Position numbers and translations under genes: made by a program. The notes under the pieces were generated by a model. It searched no databases. It saw only the letters and a program-made list of their open reading frames with translations, and was not told where the DNA came from. 64,000 nt of DNA from Bradyrhizobium sp. Rc3b (GTDB lineage Bacteria > Pseudomonadota > Alphaproteobacteria > Rhizobiales > Xanthobacteraceae), in contig NZ_FOUS01000008.1 in the NCBI RefSeq assembly GCF_900114915.1, positions 62,001-126,000 of the forward strand, written 5' to 3'. This document shows positions 55,040-64,000 of the stretch, piece after piece (positions within the stretch are counted from its first letter, which is position 1; each line of letters starts with the position of its first letter).

Positions 55040-56263
55040 TTACGACGCCGCTCGCGACGCATCCGCGGACAGCCGCCCCAGCAACGACCTTGCCGTATCC
55101 GACGGCGACAGCGAATCCACGCTGACGACGGGCTCGCTGCGCATCTCGTGCTTGCCGTTGGAGGTATGCCGCATCACCGCCGAGAGGCGGCGGGCGATCA
55201 TGTGAGCGGTACGGAAGTCGGTTTCCGCGAACACGACGATGACCGAGCCGTCCTTCTGCGCCGCGCCGAAATCCATCTGCCGCATCAGGCGGCTGAGGAT
55301 GCGGGCAGCATCGAGCTGGGCGCGGGAATTGCCGGGGTCGAAGGCGAAGCGTGCGACGGAGAGACCGCCGCCGCGGGCCAGCGTCTGCTCGACCGCCTTG
55401 GCGAAATCGCGGGCGAAGGCTTCGACCGTCAGCAGGCCGCTGCGCGGATCGAGCCAGCCGCCGGCATCGATCGAGCGCAGCGTGCGGCTCAATTGTGCTT
55501 CCATCGCATGCTGGCGGATCAGGGGCAGTGCATTGGCCGCGACCTTCGCCGGCTCGCCCGGGATCAGCTCGAGATTGGGCAGGTCGTAAGTCTGCGTCAG
55601 CTGGTGCGCGGTGACGACGACGGGCAGGCTGCGGAAGCGGGTGTCCTCGGCAAGCACCGTGAGAAAGGCGTCGGTGACGCGCGCGGTAAAACCTTCGGCG
55701 AGCACGACGCCGTCGAGGTCGCGGGTGTTGAGGTGTTTCGCGGCGGCCTCGATCGAGAGCGCGCCGACCACGCCGGCGCGTTCGCCGAGCGCGACGGAGA
55801 GCGCGGGATAGGCCGAGCCGCGGCCGATCAGGAGCACGGTGGCATCGCGGGCCGGATCGCCTTCCGGCAACGCGACCTTCACTTCCGGCAGCCGGCGCAG
55901 CACCGTGGCATGCAGAGTGCGCACGCGCAAAGCGGCGCGAAGCCGCGCGATCAGGCGGTCGGAATTGCCGCCGCGCGAAGAGAACGGCAGGGCGTTGTGA
56001 GGCAGCATGCCCATCGCATCGAGGGCCACGAAGGGAAGGTAAAGCGGCTGGTCGGCGATCTTCTTGGCGAGCGGCGCAATATGCGGCTCGTGACCGCCGG
56101 ACATCTGGGCGAGAACCGCGGCCGGCTGGACCTGCTCGACCGCGTGCGCTGCGCTGGCCCAGTCGGTGTCGACGACGGGAAAGAGCCGGGCCTCGTCCAG
56201 CGCCGCAATGAAGGGCGGCCGCTCGGCATTGGACACAAACAGGATCGGGCCCGCCTGGGACAT
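55040..56263 (-). CDS. Receiver-like protein with degenerate GGDEF domain
   Basis: About 407 residues from ATG 56263. Two response-regulator-like halves (residues about 5-110 and 140-250), then a C-terminal region starting DPRSGLLTVEAFARDFAKAV, as GGDEF domains do. The GGDEF loop itself is not present: the corresponding segment is AAQKDGSVIVVFAE, so it cannot be an active diguanylate cyclase. The phosphoacceptor Asp of the receivers also looks poorly conserved. Likely a regulatory scaffold or c-di-GMP-unrelated sensor. Confidence 0.65.
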   Translation of the reverse strand: MSQAGPILFVSNAERPPFIAALDEARLFPVVDTDWASAAHAVEQVQPAAVLAQMSGGHEPHIAPLAKKIADQPLYLPFVALDAMGMLPHNALPFSSRGGNSDRLIARLRAALRVRTLHATVLRRLPEVKVALPEGDPARDATVLLIGRGSAYPALSVALGERAGVVGALSIEAAAKHLNTRDLDGVVLAEGFTARVTDAFLTVLAEDTRFRSLPVVVTAHQLTQTYDLPNLELIPGEPAKVAANALPLIRQHAMEAQLSRTLRSIDAGGWLDPRSGLLTVEAFARDFAKAVEQTLARGGGLSVARFAFDPGNSRAQLDAARILSRLMRQMDFGAAQKDGSVIVVFAETDFRTAHMIARRLSAVMRHTSNGKHEMRSEPVVSVDSLSPSDTARSLLGRLSADASRAAS

Positions 56264-56348
56264 TCGCAAACTCTGATCACGCGACAGATGCCCCGCAATC
56301 TAGTTTGGCCGCCTTAATGCAGCGTCAACGCACCAGGCGAAACTGCGG

Positions 56349-57851
56349 CTAGACCGGGCCGGAACGGTCGCGAAAAGCTTCGACCATCAGGGGGTTAAGC
56401 CCGAGCTCGCTGAGCGCCTCGCGGGCTCGGGTATTGTCCTGGGCGCGTCCGGCCAGCCGGTGGCCGGACAGCCGATCGGGCAGCGCGGTGAGCAGGGCGC
56501 CCTGGCCGAGCCGGCGTGCCCATTCCTGGAGGTCGTTGGAGAGGAAGCGGTAGCCGCCGACGGCCATGATACCGGAGGGGGGCGCGGTGATGCAGATTGC
56601 GCCGCTCGGACGGTCGAGCCGGGCGGCATAGCCGGTGTCGACATAGTCTCGCGGCGGCTGCGCGATCAGCGTGTCGCCGACCGGCTGCGGCGGGGCATAG
56701 GCCGCGATCGGCACCATCGCGCCGCGCAGGCCGAGCGTCCCCTTCGGCGTCAGCAGGATCTCGCCGGCAATGGACGAGCCGGATTGCTCGCGCGGAGCGC
56801 CATGCGGCCCGGGCATCACCGCAACGGGCATGCCGTCCTCGCCGCGGCGGGCGCCGAACAGCCCGGCCTCGCCGAACAGGTAGACGTCGGTCAGCGGGGC
56901 ATGTGGCGCGATCCAGGCATCGCTCGCCGCCACCTGCTCGGGCGCGCGCCACAGGCCGACGACGTTGCGCAAGGTCGGCATCCGCGCCGCCAGATCGGCA
57001 TCGCCGAGCCGCAAGGCAAGCTGCGCCGGCGCGATCAGCACCTCGCATCCATGCTCGTTGATCTGCTGCTCCAGCACATCGTTCTCGAACGGATGATGTA
57101 GCGCCAGCGCGCCGCCGGAGAGCAGCCACACCGCGAGCGAGGAGGCGAGCCCTGCGAACGACATCGGTGTGAATGCCGCCATCACGGTCGCGCCCTGCCG
57201 GATGTCGGCTTCCAGCGACATCGCAAGGCCACCGGCGATCACGCTGAAATGCGGTCGCGGTACCGGGCGAAAGCCTTCCGCGGTGACGTCGAAGGAGATC
57301 ATCGCCGCCTTGCGGCCGTCCTGGATCACGGCGCGCGTGGTGCCCGGCGGGCGGGCCAACACGTCGTCGAGCGAAGCCATGCCTTCGGGCAGGTCGCCTC
57401 CGAACCCGCAGACGTGACGGATCGAGAAGGCTTCGGCGGCGGCATGCATCGCCAGATCGGCATAGCTGACGCCGTCGACCGTGCTCATGGTAACGATGGC
57501 GCGCGCCGCGGTGCGGTTGAGCGCGGCGGTGAGTTCCGCGTGCCGCCAGAGCAGCGGCAGCACGGCGACGACGAGGCCGGCGCGATGGGCGGCGAGCACC
57601 GTCAGCACGAACTCGACCGTATTGGGCAGCTGGATGGCGATGACGGAATTGGCCGGCAGGCCCGATTCGACGAAATAGGCCGACAGCGCCTCGATGGCCG
57701 TGTCGGCCTCGGCATAGGTCATCCGCCGCGGCTGGTGCCCGGTCACGCGGGCCTTGTTCAGCGGGTCGAGCAGGGCGGGCGCGTGCGGCTGCCGCATCAG
57801 CGTGCGCTGAAACAACGTGTCGAGCGTCGGCGATATTGCTGGCTGGTTCAC
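56349..57851 (-). CDS. AMP-binding-fold protein with degenerate ATP motif
   Basis: 500 residues from GTG 57851, resembling acyl-CoA synthetases (ANL superfamily): AYFVESGLPANSVIAIQLPN, then VLAAHRAGLVVAVLPLLWR. The usual ATP loop (T/S-S/T-G-S/T-T-G-x-P-K) reads AAMISFDVTAEGFRPVP (near 185), the core and the catalytic C-terminal Lys motif are not recognisable, so adenylation looks doubtful. It starts within four bases of the end of the peptide-binding protein gene, so the two are coupled. May act as a non-enzymatic or altered ligase. Confidence 0.8.
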   Translation of the reverse strand: MNQPAISPTLDTLFQRTLMRQPHAPALLDPLNKARVTGHQPRRMTYAEADTAIEALSAYFVESGLPANSVIAIQLPNTVEFVLTVLAAHRAGLVVAVLPLLWRHAELTAALNRTAARAIVTMSTVDGVSYADLAMHAAAEAFSIRHVCGFGGDLPEGMASLDDVLARPPGTTRAVIQDGRKAAMISFDVTAEGFRPVPRPHFSVIAGGLAMSLEADIRQGATVMAAFTPMSFAGLASSLAVWLLSGGALALHHPFENDVLEQQINEHGCEVLIAPAQLALRLGDADLAARMPTLRNVVGLWRAPEQVAASDAWIAPHAPLTDVYLFGEAGLFGARRGEDGMPVAVMPGPHGAPREQSGSSIAGEILLTPKGTLGLRGAMVPIAAYAPPQPVGDTLIAQPPRDYVDTGYAARLDRPSGAICITAPPSGIMAVGGYRFLSNDLQEWARRLGQGALLTALPDRLSGHRLAGRAQDNTRAREALSELGLNPLMVEAFRDRSGPV

Positions 57852-57855
57852 GGCG

Positions 57856-59700
57856 TCACTTTGCTTGATGAGCTTGCGGCTGCCCCTTCGACCACCAGGT
57901 CTCCGGCAGATAGCCTGAGAGTGAGGTGGCCTTGGGCCGTTCTATCCGATTCCAGCGCGCGATCCATTGCTCGGATACGTTAAACAGGGGGATTGTGTAG
58001 AAGCCCGCGATCAGGGCGCGGTCGAGCGCCCGCACCGACGAGACGAAATCCGTATGTTCACGGGCCTCGAGCAGGGCGGCGATCATGGCATCGACCGCGC
58101 CATCCCTGGCGCCCATGTAGTTGCGCGTCCCCGGATTGTCCGCGGCAGCGCTGCCCCAATAGAAATATTGCTCGTTGCCGGGCGACAGCGACTGGTCCCA
58201 GCGGTTCTGGATCATGTCGAATTCGTAAGCGAGCCGGCGCTGGTCGAACTGCACGGGATCGACGGTTCGCACGCTCGGCTCGATGCCGGCGCGCTTGAGG
58301 TCGCGCTGGAACGCGAGCGCGATACGCTCCTGATCGCGGGTCGTGACCAGGATCTCGAAGGTGAAGGGCGCCTTGGTCGCGCGGTTGCGCAGCACCGTGC
58401 CGTCGAGCTCGTAGCCGGCGTCCGACAGCAGCTTCAGCGCCGCGCGCAGCGTGGTGCGATCGCGTCCCGATCCGTCGGTCACGGGAAGGCGGTAGCTGCC
58501 GTCCATGATGTCGGGCCGAATTTGCGCGGCGAAGGGTTTGAGCAGCTCGCGCTCGCGCGCGTCCGCAGGCCGGCCATAGGCCGACAGGTCCGAGCCGGCG
58601 AAATAGCCGGCCACGCGCGAATAAAGTCCGAAAAAGTAGTTGCGGTTGACCAGCTCGAAATCGAACAGAAGCGTCAGCGCCTGGCGCACGCGGATGTCGG
58701 CGAAGATCGGACGGCGGGTGTTGAACACCAGGAATTCGGAGGGTTGCGGCAGGCCCGGCTTGACGGTGTCACGGATCACCTCGCCGCTTTTTGCGGCCGG
58801 AAAATCGTAGCCGTCGTGCCAGCGCAGCGGCTCGTGCTCGACGCGGAAATCATAAAGGCCGCGCTTGAAGGCTTCGAACTGGCCGTTGGCCTCGCGAAAA
58901 TAGTCGAGCCGGATTTCGTCGAAATTGTAGAGCCCGCGGTTGATGGCAAGGTCGCGGCCCCAATAGTCGGGATTGCGGGTCAGCGTCACGCTGGCGCCGG
59001 GCTTCACGGCCGTGACGCGATAGGGTCCGGAGCCAATCGGGCTCGCCAGCGTCGTCTCCTCGAAGGTCGCGACGTCGACCGCTTGCTTCGACAGGATCGG
59101 CATCAGGCCGAGGATCAGCGGCAGCTCGCGGTCGTTGGCGCCTGCGAGGTCGAAGCGGACGGTGAGGGAATCGGTCGCCTCGGCCTTGGCGACTTTGGCG
59201 TAGTACTGCCGATGGTTGGGACGGCCATGATCGCGCAGCAGCTGCCAGGAGAACAGCACGTCTTCGGCCGTGACCTGCTTGCCGTCGGAGAAACGGGCGC
59301 GCGGATCGAGGTGGAACGTGATGAAGCTTCGCTCGTCGTCGGTTTCGACGCTCCTGGCGAGCAGGCCATAGAGCGTGAACGGTTCGTCATTGCCGCGCGC
59401 GAGCAGGCTCTCGACCACGTAGCTCCGCATCTGCTGCACGGCCAATCCCCTCACGATGAAGGGATTGAGGCTGTCGAAGGTTCCGAGAACACCCCAGGTC
59501 AAGCGGCCGCCTTTGGGGGCATCGGGATTGGCATAGGGCATGTGGGTGAAATCGGCCGGCATCGCCGGCTTGCCGTGCATGGCGATGGCGTGGGCTTCCT
59601 CGGCCCGCGCGCCGCCAGCGGACAGCCCGACCGCGAGCATAGAGCCAAGGACGCAAAGGCGGAGACCGGGGCCCTCGAAAAGGCGCTGGAACTTGAACAT
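57856..59700 (-). CDS. Periplasmic peptide-binding protein, YejA-like (SBP family 5)
   Basis: 614 residues from ATG 59700 with a signal peptide (LRLCVLGSMLAVGLSAGGARA). YejA-like start HAIAMHGKPAMPADF, then MPYANPDAPKGGRLTWGVLG; SBP5 segments such as YLPETWW follow. Family members bind oligopeptides or microcin C-type compounds for ABC uptake. No permease genes are adjacent, so it must share a transporter encoded elsewhere. The longer frame to 59817 is rejected because the signal peptide fits ATG 59700. Confidence 0.92.
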   Translation of the reverse strand: MFKFQRLFEGPGLRLCVLGSMLAVGLSAGGARAEEAHAIAMHGKPAMPADFTHMPYANPDAPKGGRLTWGVLGTFDSLNPFIVRGLAVQQMRSYVVESLLARGNDEPFTLYGLLARSVETDDERSFITFHLDPRARFSDGKQVTAEDVLFSWQLLRDHGRPNHRQYYAKVAKAEATDSLTVRFDLAGANDRELPLILGLMPILSKQAVDVATFEETTLASPIGSGPYRVTAVKPGASVTLTRNPDYWGRDLAINRGLYNFDEIRLDYFREANGQFEAFKRGLYDFRVEHEPLRWHDGYDFPAAKSGEVIRDTVKPGLPQPSEFLVFNTRRPIFADIRVRQALTLLFDFELVNRNYFFGLYSRVAGYFAGSDLSAYGRPADARERELLKPFAAQIRPDIMDGSYRLPVTDGSGRDRTTLRAALKLLSDAGYELDGTVLRNRATKAPFTFEILVTTRDQERIALAFQRDLKRAGIEPSVRTVDPVQFDQRRLAYEFDMIQNRWDQSLSPGNEQYFYWGSAAADNPGTRNYMGARDGAVDAMIAALLEAREHTDFVSSVRALDRALIAGFYTIPLFNVSEQWIARWNRIERPKATSLSGYLPETWWSKGQPQAHQAK

Positions 59701-59961
59701 CGGCACACGTTGATTCGAGGACCGGCTAGCCTCGAATCCTATCACAGGGAATTTCACCGGGCGCAGCCGCGGATGTGGCCAAAGACGGTTGTCGGCATTG
59801 ATCTTTTCGTCGGCCACGTTAAGAAGGCGGGCAATCGCGCAAGAGCGCCGAGCCCGTCACTTATCTGCCTCAATTGACGGGAAGAGAGCCGCGCCCAAGG
59901 CGGCTTGGTTCGGCGCTTCGGAGCGGTTCGGGCGCTTCCCGTTCAGAAAGGGTTTTCCGCA

Positions 59962-60780
59962 ATGAATTTCCGTTACTTGGCCGCGTCCGTCCGGCCGCGT
60001 GGGCGACTTCTCGCCCTGTTGACGGCGACGGCGTTGGCCGTTCCGTTTGCCGCCGAGGCCCAGACCCCGGCGCCGGCCCCGGGTGCGCCCAAGGCGACTC
60101 CGGCCCCGAAAGCGCCTCCCAAGGCCGCCCCGAAGGCTCCGGCACCGGCCGCTCAGGCCCCCGCCCAGCAGGCCCCCGCTGCAGGCGCTCCGGCGCAGCA
60201 GGGCGCGGCTCAGCCCGCCGATCAGCAGATCCAGCTGATCTACGCCCCCTGGACCAAGTTCTGCCTGAAGGGCCAGGACGCCAACGCCAAGCAGGTCTGC
60301 TTCACCGGCAAGGACGGCCGCATCGAATCGGGCCAGCCGGTCATCGCCGCCGTCATCATCGAGCCGGAAGGCGAGCCCAAGAAGATCCTGCGCGTGACGC
60401 TGCCGCTCGGCATGCAGCTCGTGCACGGCACCCGCATCATCGTCGACAGCAACGCGCCGCTGCAGCAGCCCTATGTGATCTGTTTCCAGAACGGCTGCAT
60501 GTCCGATTACGAGGCGACGCCCGAGCTCATCAACAGCATGAAGAAGGGCCAGAATCTCGTTGTCCAGGCGATCAATGCCAACGGCGCGCCGCTGACCCTG
60601 CCGTTGCCGCTCGCCGGCGAATTCCAGAAGGCCTATGACGGTCCGCCGACCGATCCGAAGGTGTTCGAGGAAAATCAGAAGAAGCTCCAGGAAGAGCTTC
60701 AGAAGAAGGCTGATGAGCAGCGCAAGAAGCTCGAGCAGAGCGGTGCTGCCCCAGGGGCCGCTCCGGCCGGCCAGAAGTAA
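59962..60780 (+). CDS. Exported IalB-family (invasion-associated locus B) protein
   Basis: 272 residues from ATG 59962 with a signal peptide (RLLALLTATALAVPFAAEAQ). An Ala/Pro/Lys-rich spacer (residues about 35-90) precedes the IalB domain: IYAPWTKFCLKG, VCFTGKDGRIESGQPVI, TLPLGMQLVHGTRI, CFQNGCMSDYEATPELI. Ends in a charged coiled-coil tail (QKKLQEELQKKADEQRKKLE). Widespread in Rhizobiales, periplasmic; precise role unknown, though Bartonella IalB aids erythrocyte invasion. Confidence 0.92.
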   Translation: MNFRYLAASVRPRGRLLALLTATALAVPFAAEAQTPAPAPGAPKATPAPKAPPKAAPKAPAPAAQAPAQQAPAAGAPAQQGAAQPADQQIQLIYAPWTKFCLKGQDANAKQVCFTGKDGRIESGQPVIAAVIIEPEGEPKKILRVTLPLGMQLVHGTRIIVDSNAPLQQPYVICFQNGCMSDYEATPELINSMKKGQNLVVQAINANGAPLTLPLPLAGEFQKAYDGPPTDPKVFEENQKKLQEELQKKADEQRKKLEQSGAAPGAAPAGQK

Positions 60781-60803
60781 TCGGGACCAGGGTCCTGGAC
60801 ATG

Positions 60804-60832
60804 AAAAAGGCGCTCTCACGAGCGCCTTTTTT
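60804..60832 (+). terminator. Terminator, possibly bidirectional
   Basis: AAAAAGGCGCT-CTCACG-AGCGCCTTTTTT; lies between the convergent IalB-like and hspQ genes and could serve both. Confidence 0.8.
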
Positions 60833-60854
60833 GCTAGCCCTCTGCCAGTGAAAT

Positions 60855-61187
60855 TCAGTTCAGCGAGGGATTGCGCGGGCGGTAGCCGCCATCCTTGTTC
60901 TTGATGAAGATCTCGGCCACCTGCGAGTGCCGGATCGGCTCGCCGGATTCGTCCGGCAACAGGTTCTGCTCGGACACGTAGGCGACGTATTCGGATTCCG
61001 CGTTCTCCGCGAGCAGGTGGTAGAACGGCTGGTCCTTGTGGGGCCGCACCTCCTCGGGGATCGACAGCCACCACTCCTCGGTGTTGTTGAATTCCGGATC
61101 GATGTCGAAGATCACGCCCCGGAACGAGAAGATCCGGTGGCGTACGACCTGTCCGATCTGGAATTTGGCGGTCCGCGCTTTAATCAT
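60855..61187 (-). CDS. hspQ: Heat shock protein HspQ
   Basis: 110 residues from ATG 61187 (MIKARTAKFQIGQVVRHRIF). The HspQ/YccV core is visible: FRGVIFDIDPEFNNTEEWW and KDQPFYHLLAENAESEYVAY, with VSEQNLLPD. HspQ affects DnaA stability and Lon proteolysis in other bacteria. A longer frame to 61232 is possible but the family start fits 61187. Confidence 0.93.
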   Translation of the reverse strand: MIKARTAKFQIGQVVRHRIFSFRGVIFDIDPEFNNTEEWWLSIPEEVRPHKDQPFYHLLAENAESEYVAYVSEQNLLPDESGEPIRHSQVAEIFIKNKDGGYRPRNPSLN

Positions 61188-61293
61188 TCCCCGTCGATAG
61201 ACCAGGATTGTGGCCGATGCTAGTGGCCTCATCTGGAATTAACGTTCACTTCAGGGGCAGATAGCCCCCAAGTCTTCAGAAAATACTTCACCG

Positions 61294-62247
61294 ATGGTCG
61301 ATATCCTCAATCTGGCGCTACCTTATTTCGGTTTGATCTTCGTCGGTTTTGCCTGCGGCAAGGCCAAGTCCCTGCCGGAATCGGGCCTCGCCTGGATGAA
61401 CTTCTTCCTGCTCTACGTGTCGCTGCCGGCGCTGCTGTTTGCGATCATGTCGAAGACGCCGTTTGCGGAATTGAACAACCCGCCGTTCCTGGTCGCGACC
61501 ACGCTGTCGACGGTTGCGGCATTCACCCTGGCGCTGGTGGTCGGCAAGGTTCTGGGACGGCTGACATTGCGCGAGGCGACGCTCGCAGGTCTCTCCGGCG
61601 GCTACGGCAATATCGGCTATATGGGTCCTGGCCTGGCGCTCGCTGTGCTCGGGACCAAGGCTGCGGCGCCGACCGCGCTGATCTTCTGCTGCGACAGCAT
61701 CTTCCTGTTCACGATCGTGCCGCTCCTGATCGAGCTCTCCGACCGCGACCATCCCTCGATCGTGCATGCCTTCGGCGTCGTGCTGAAGCAGATCGTGCTC
61801 AACCCGCTGATCATGTCGGCCTGCTTCGGTGCCGCGGTCGCGGCGCTGCATATCGAGATGCCGGTCGCGCTCGATCGCACCATCACCTTCCTCCAGAACG
61901 CCGCCGCTCCGACCGCTCTGTTCGTGCTCGGCGTGACCGTGGCGCTGCGTCCGTTCGACCGGGTGCCGTGGGAAGTGCCGGGCGTGATCGCGGTCAAGCT
62001 CCTGATCCATCCGCTGGCGGCGTTCGGCCTGATGCTGGCGTTCGGCCCCTTCGCGCAGCCCTGGGCTGCGACCGCCGTGCTGATGGCCTCGCTGCCGCCG
62101 GCGCTGAACGTGTTCGTCATCGCCCGGCAGAACGATGCCTGGATCGAATCCGCCTCCGTCGCGGTGCTGCTCGGGACCTTTGCATCCGTGGTCACGCTGA
62201 CCAGCGTGATGTGGCTGCTTCAGAGCGGACGGCTGGTGTTTCCGTGA
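61294..62247 (+). CDS. AEC (auxin efflux carrier)-family permease
   Basis: 317 residues with about ten membrane helices and a central GGYGNIGYMGPGLALAVLG followed by NPLIMSACFGAAVA, typical of AEC transporters, which export small organic acids or auxin-like molecules. Substrate unknown. Divergent from hspQ. Confidence 0.88.
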   Translation: MVDILNLALPYFGLIFVGFACGKAKSLPESGLAWMNFFLLYVSLPALLFAIMSKTPFAELNNPPFLVATTLSTVAAFTLALVVGKVLGRLTLREATLAGLSGGYGNIGYMGPGLALAVLGTKAAAPTALIFCCDSIFLFTIVPLLIELSDRDHPSIVHAFGVVLKQIVLNPLIMSACFGAAVAALHIEMPVALDRTITFLQNAAAPTALFVLGVTVALRPFDRVPWEVPGVIAVKLLIHPLAAFGLMLAFGPFAQPWAATAVLMASLPPALNVFVIARQNDAWIESASVAVLLGTFASVVTLTSVMWLLQSGRLVFP

Positions 62248-62282
62248 GAGCCAGAACTGCTGGCGATACGAACGGTGCGCCC

Positions 62283-62419
62283 CCTCTCCCGCTTGCGGGG
62301 GAGGGTTGGGGAGGGGATATCTCCACATTGGGATTGTCTGAAGTCTGCAGAGAAAATCCCTAAAAGGAGAGAGCCCCCACCCGGCGCTTCGCGCCGACCT
62401 CCCCCGCAAGCGGGAGAGG
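62283..62419. repeat. Dispersed intergenic palindrome, family 4
   Basis: CCTCTCCCGCTTGCGGGGGA at one end and CCTCCCCCGCAAGCGGGAGA at the other, complementary arms, with GGCGCTTCGCGCC-like centre. Typical of Bradyrhizobium intergenic regions. Confidence 0.8.
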
Positions 62420-62483
62420 TTGCACCGAGCCCGCGGCTCGATCGAACTTAATCCAATTCATCGCGCGCTATCGCGCCTGAGAA

Positions 62484-63668
62484 CTACCGCCGCCAGGTCG
62501 GCGTCAGGCCCTCGCGCATCGCAAATCGCCGGAGCGGGCCGATGGCGCCGAGCAAGTGCATGCCGACGGCGCGGACCGGCTGGAGCGGCAGGAAATCGTT
62601 GAGCAGCGAGCGGTTGGCGATGTCGATCGCAAAGGTGCGGCTCAAAACGTCCGGACGCCGCGCGCGGTCGTAGCGCTTGAGCAGGTCGGGCGCGCCGGGA
62701 TCCTGGCCGGCTGCAATGACCTCGCCCGCGAGCCTGGCAATGTCGGCGGCATCGCGCAGGCCGAGATTGAGGCCCTGGGCACCGATCGGCGGAACCACAT
62801 GGGCTGCTTCGCCGACCAGCGCAATGCGGTCGCGGCCGAAGGATTTTGGACGTTCGATCGCGAGGGGGAACAGGTTGCGCCCGGGCTCGACGGTCATGCG
62901 CCCGAGGATCGAATGCGACTGCTTCTCGATCGCGGCCGACAGCTCGGCATCGCTGAGGCCGCGGAGCCGTTCGGCCTCCGCAGGCGCCGAGACCCAGACG
63001 ATGCTGGAGCGGTCGCCGGGCAGGGGCACGAACACGCAAGGGCCATGCGGCGTGTGGAACTCGGTCGAGACATTGCGATGCGGCCGCGTGTGACCGACGT
63101 TGAAGGTCAGCGCCGTCTGCGTCAGCTCGCGCCGCGTCACCGCGATGCCGGCAGCTTCCCGGCACAGCGAATGCCGGCCGTCGGCGCCGACCACCAGGCG
63201 GGCCGAGAGAAATTGCGCGGAGGCCGTGCGGACCGCGACGTCGTCGGCTTCGATGACGACGCTTTCAGCCTCGTCGTCGAAACGGACGAGATTGGGCAGC
63301 TCAGCCGCACGCGCTTCCAGCGCCAGCATCAGCGAGCGGTTGTCGATGTTGTAGCCGAAGGCGTCGAGCGCGATTTCGTGACAGGAGAACCGGACCTCCG
63401 GCGCGCGGAACAGCCGGCCGGTGTCGTCGACGAGGCGCATGACCTCCAGCGCGGCGGCCTTATCCTTGCAGCGGGACCAGACGTCGAGCGTCTCCAGCAG
63501 TTCGACGGAGGCGCCGAGCAGCGCGGTGGTGCGGTTGTCGGCATAGGGAATGCGCCGCGCCACCAGTGCGGTCCGGGCACCCGCCTGCGCCAGCGCGATC
63601 GCTGCGGCAAGTCCGGCCGGTCCACCGCCGATCACGGCGGCGTCATGGAGTGTCGATGCGTCTGTCAT
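62484..63668 (-). CDS. UbiH/COQ6-family FAD-dependent hydroxylase
   Basis: 394 residues from ATG 63668. FAD-binding start AAVIGGGPAGLAAAIALA (residues about 10-27), middle motif VGADGRHSLCREAAGI, and a second motif ALVGEAAHVVPPIGAQGLNL with Gly-Glu replacing the usual Gly-Asp. Likely adds a hydroxyl in ubiquinone synthesis. Alphaproteobacteria use several such enzymes (UbiH, UbiL, UbiM), and which one this is cannot be told here. Confidence 0.88.
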   Translation of the reverse strand: MTDASTLHDAAVIGGGPAGLAAAIALAQAGARTALVARRIPYADNRTTALLGASVELLETLDVWSRCKDKAAALEVMRLVDDTGRLFRAPEVRFSCHEIALDAFGYNIDNRSLMLALEARAAELPNLVRFDDEAESVVIEADDVAVRTASAQFLSARLVVGADGRHSLCREAAGIAVTRRELTQTALTFNVGHTRPHRNVSTEFHTPHGPCVFVPLPGDRSSIVWVSAPAEAERLRGLSDAELSAAIEKQSHSILGRMTVEPGRNLFPLAIERPKSFGRDRIALVGEAAHVVPPIGAQGLNLGLRDAADIARLAGEVIAAGQDPGAPDLLKRYDRARRPDVLSRTFAIDIANRSLLNDFLPLQPVRAVGMHLLGAIGPLRRFAMREGLTPTWRR

Positions 63669-63796
63669 GGAACGACAAATGACACGCCCGGCGGCAAATT
63701 CAAGCCCGCTGATTCCGCCTGATTTTCTGACGGATCGTGCGACCGGGCGCCGCAATGGCGGATGTGCAAACCGGCCTCATTCTGATAGCAGAAGCC

Positions 63797-64000
63797 ATGG
63801 ATACCCAGCAGGATTCCCTGAAGCCGAAACCGGCGATCCGCGCCGCGGCCTTTTCGGTGCACATCTTCACCGCGTTCGGCGCGGCGATCGCGCTATTGGC
63901 GATGCTGGAGGCCGTGCGCGAGCACTGGGCGGCGATGTTTCAATGGCTGGGCGTCGCCCTGATCATCGACGCGGTCGACGGGCCGATCGCGCGCCGGCTC
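63797..64000 (+). CDS. pcs: Phosphatidylcholine synthase, N-terminal part (partial)
   Basis: 68 codons to the window edge from ATG 63797 (ATG 63755 is an in-frame alternative). The start MDTQQDSLKPKPAIRAAAF leads to two hydrophobic stretches and the beginning of the CDP-alcohol phosphotransferase motif, DAVDGPIARRL. Pcs makes phosphatidylcholine from CDP-diacylglycerol and choline, important for legume symbionts. Confidence 0.85.
   Translation, partial: MDTQQDSLKPKPAIRAAAFSVHIFTAFGAAIALLAMLEAVREHWAAMFQWLGVALIIDAVDGPIARRL

Overview
The window is about 64 kb of a GC-rich alphaproteobacterial chromosome, almost certainly Bradyrhizobium or a very close relative. Three things point there: ndvB and ndvC, which make the cyclic beta-(1,3),(1,6)-glucan typical of Bradyrhizobium; a phosphatidylcholine synthase gene at the right edge; and several families of dispersed palindromic intergenic repeats of the Bradyrhizobiaceae type. 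The gene order glmU-glmS-DUF502-recG-sdhE-mfd is the usual Rhizobiales one. No insertion sequence, prophage, integrase, CRISPR array or conjugation gene was seen. Most of the window is core chromosome.

Region by region: 1-7 kb holds the tail of gyrA, a frameshifted phosphotransferase, the K+ transporter kup, coaD, two cyclophilins with a TonB-like secreted protein between them, and queA. 7-12.7 kb holds asd behind a threonine-rich leader peptide and terminator, then a TetR regulator between a PepSY gene and a patatin lipase that carry matching operator-like palindromes, then tgt. 12.7-24 kb is a run of unrelated small operons: cysK, an orphan BrnA-like gene, a secreted caspase-like protein, an EamA exporter, a RidA protein, secreted small proteins including a three-repeat CPxGYDYN protein, a formyltransferase-like protein, an AI-2E-type permease and a NUDIX hydrolase. 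24.9-28.2 kb encodes an Mfd paralogue with a lysine-rich tail; the true mfd lies at 51.4-54.9 kb. 28.2-34 kb is gene-poor, with short secreted or soluble proteins, one 27-residue membrane peptide and tRNA-Lys(UUU).

34-40 kb is the glucan locus: ndvB, a small secreted protein in the ndvD position, and ndvC. 40-43 kb holds an MgtC-family protein, small proteins and a coiled-coil/SPOR-like membrane protein. 43-55 kb holds glmU and glmS (UDP-GlcNAc supply), a DUF502 membrane protein, an NAD(P)-dependent dehydrogenase, recG, sdhE and mfd. 55-60 kb is a conserved-looking three-gene block: a periplasmic YejA-like peptide-binding protein, an AMP-binding-fold protein without a recognisable ATP loop, and a degenerate GGDEF-like protein. 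60-64 kb holds an IalB-like protein, hspQ, an AEC permease, a UbiH-family hydroxylase and the start of pcs.

The strongest new-looking signals are regulatory: the candidate threonine/lysine attenuator of asd, the repeated GTATCGTTTT palindromes around the TetR gene, the probable AUU start of ndvC, and two candidate small RNAs with strong terminators. In protein families, the notable points are the second Mfd, a Tgt lacking its zinc cysteines, and the catalytically degenerate ANL and GGDEF pair.
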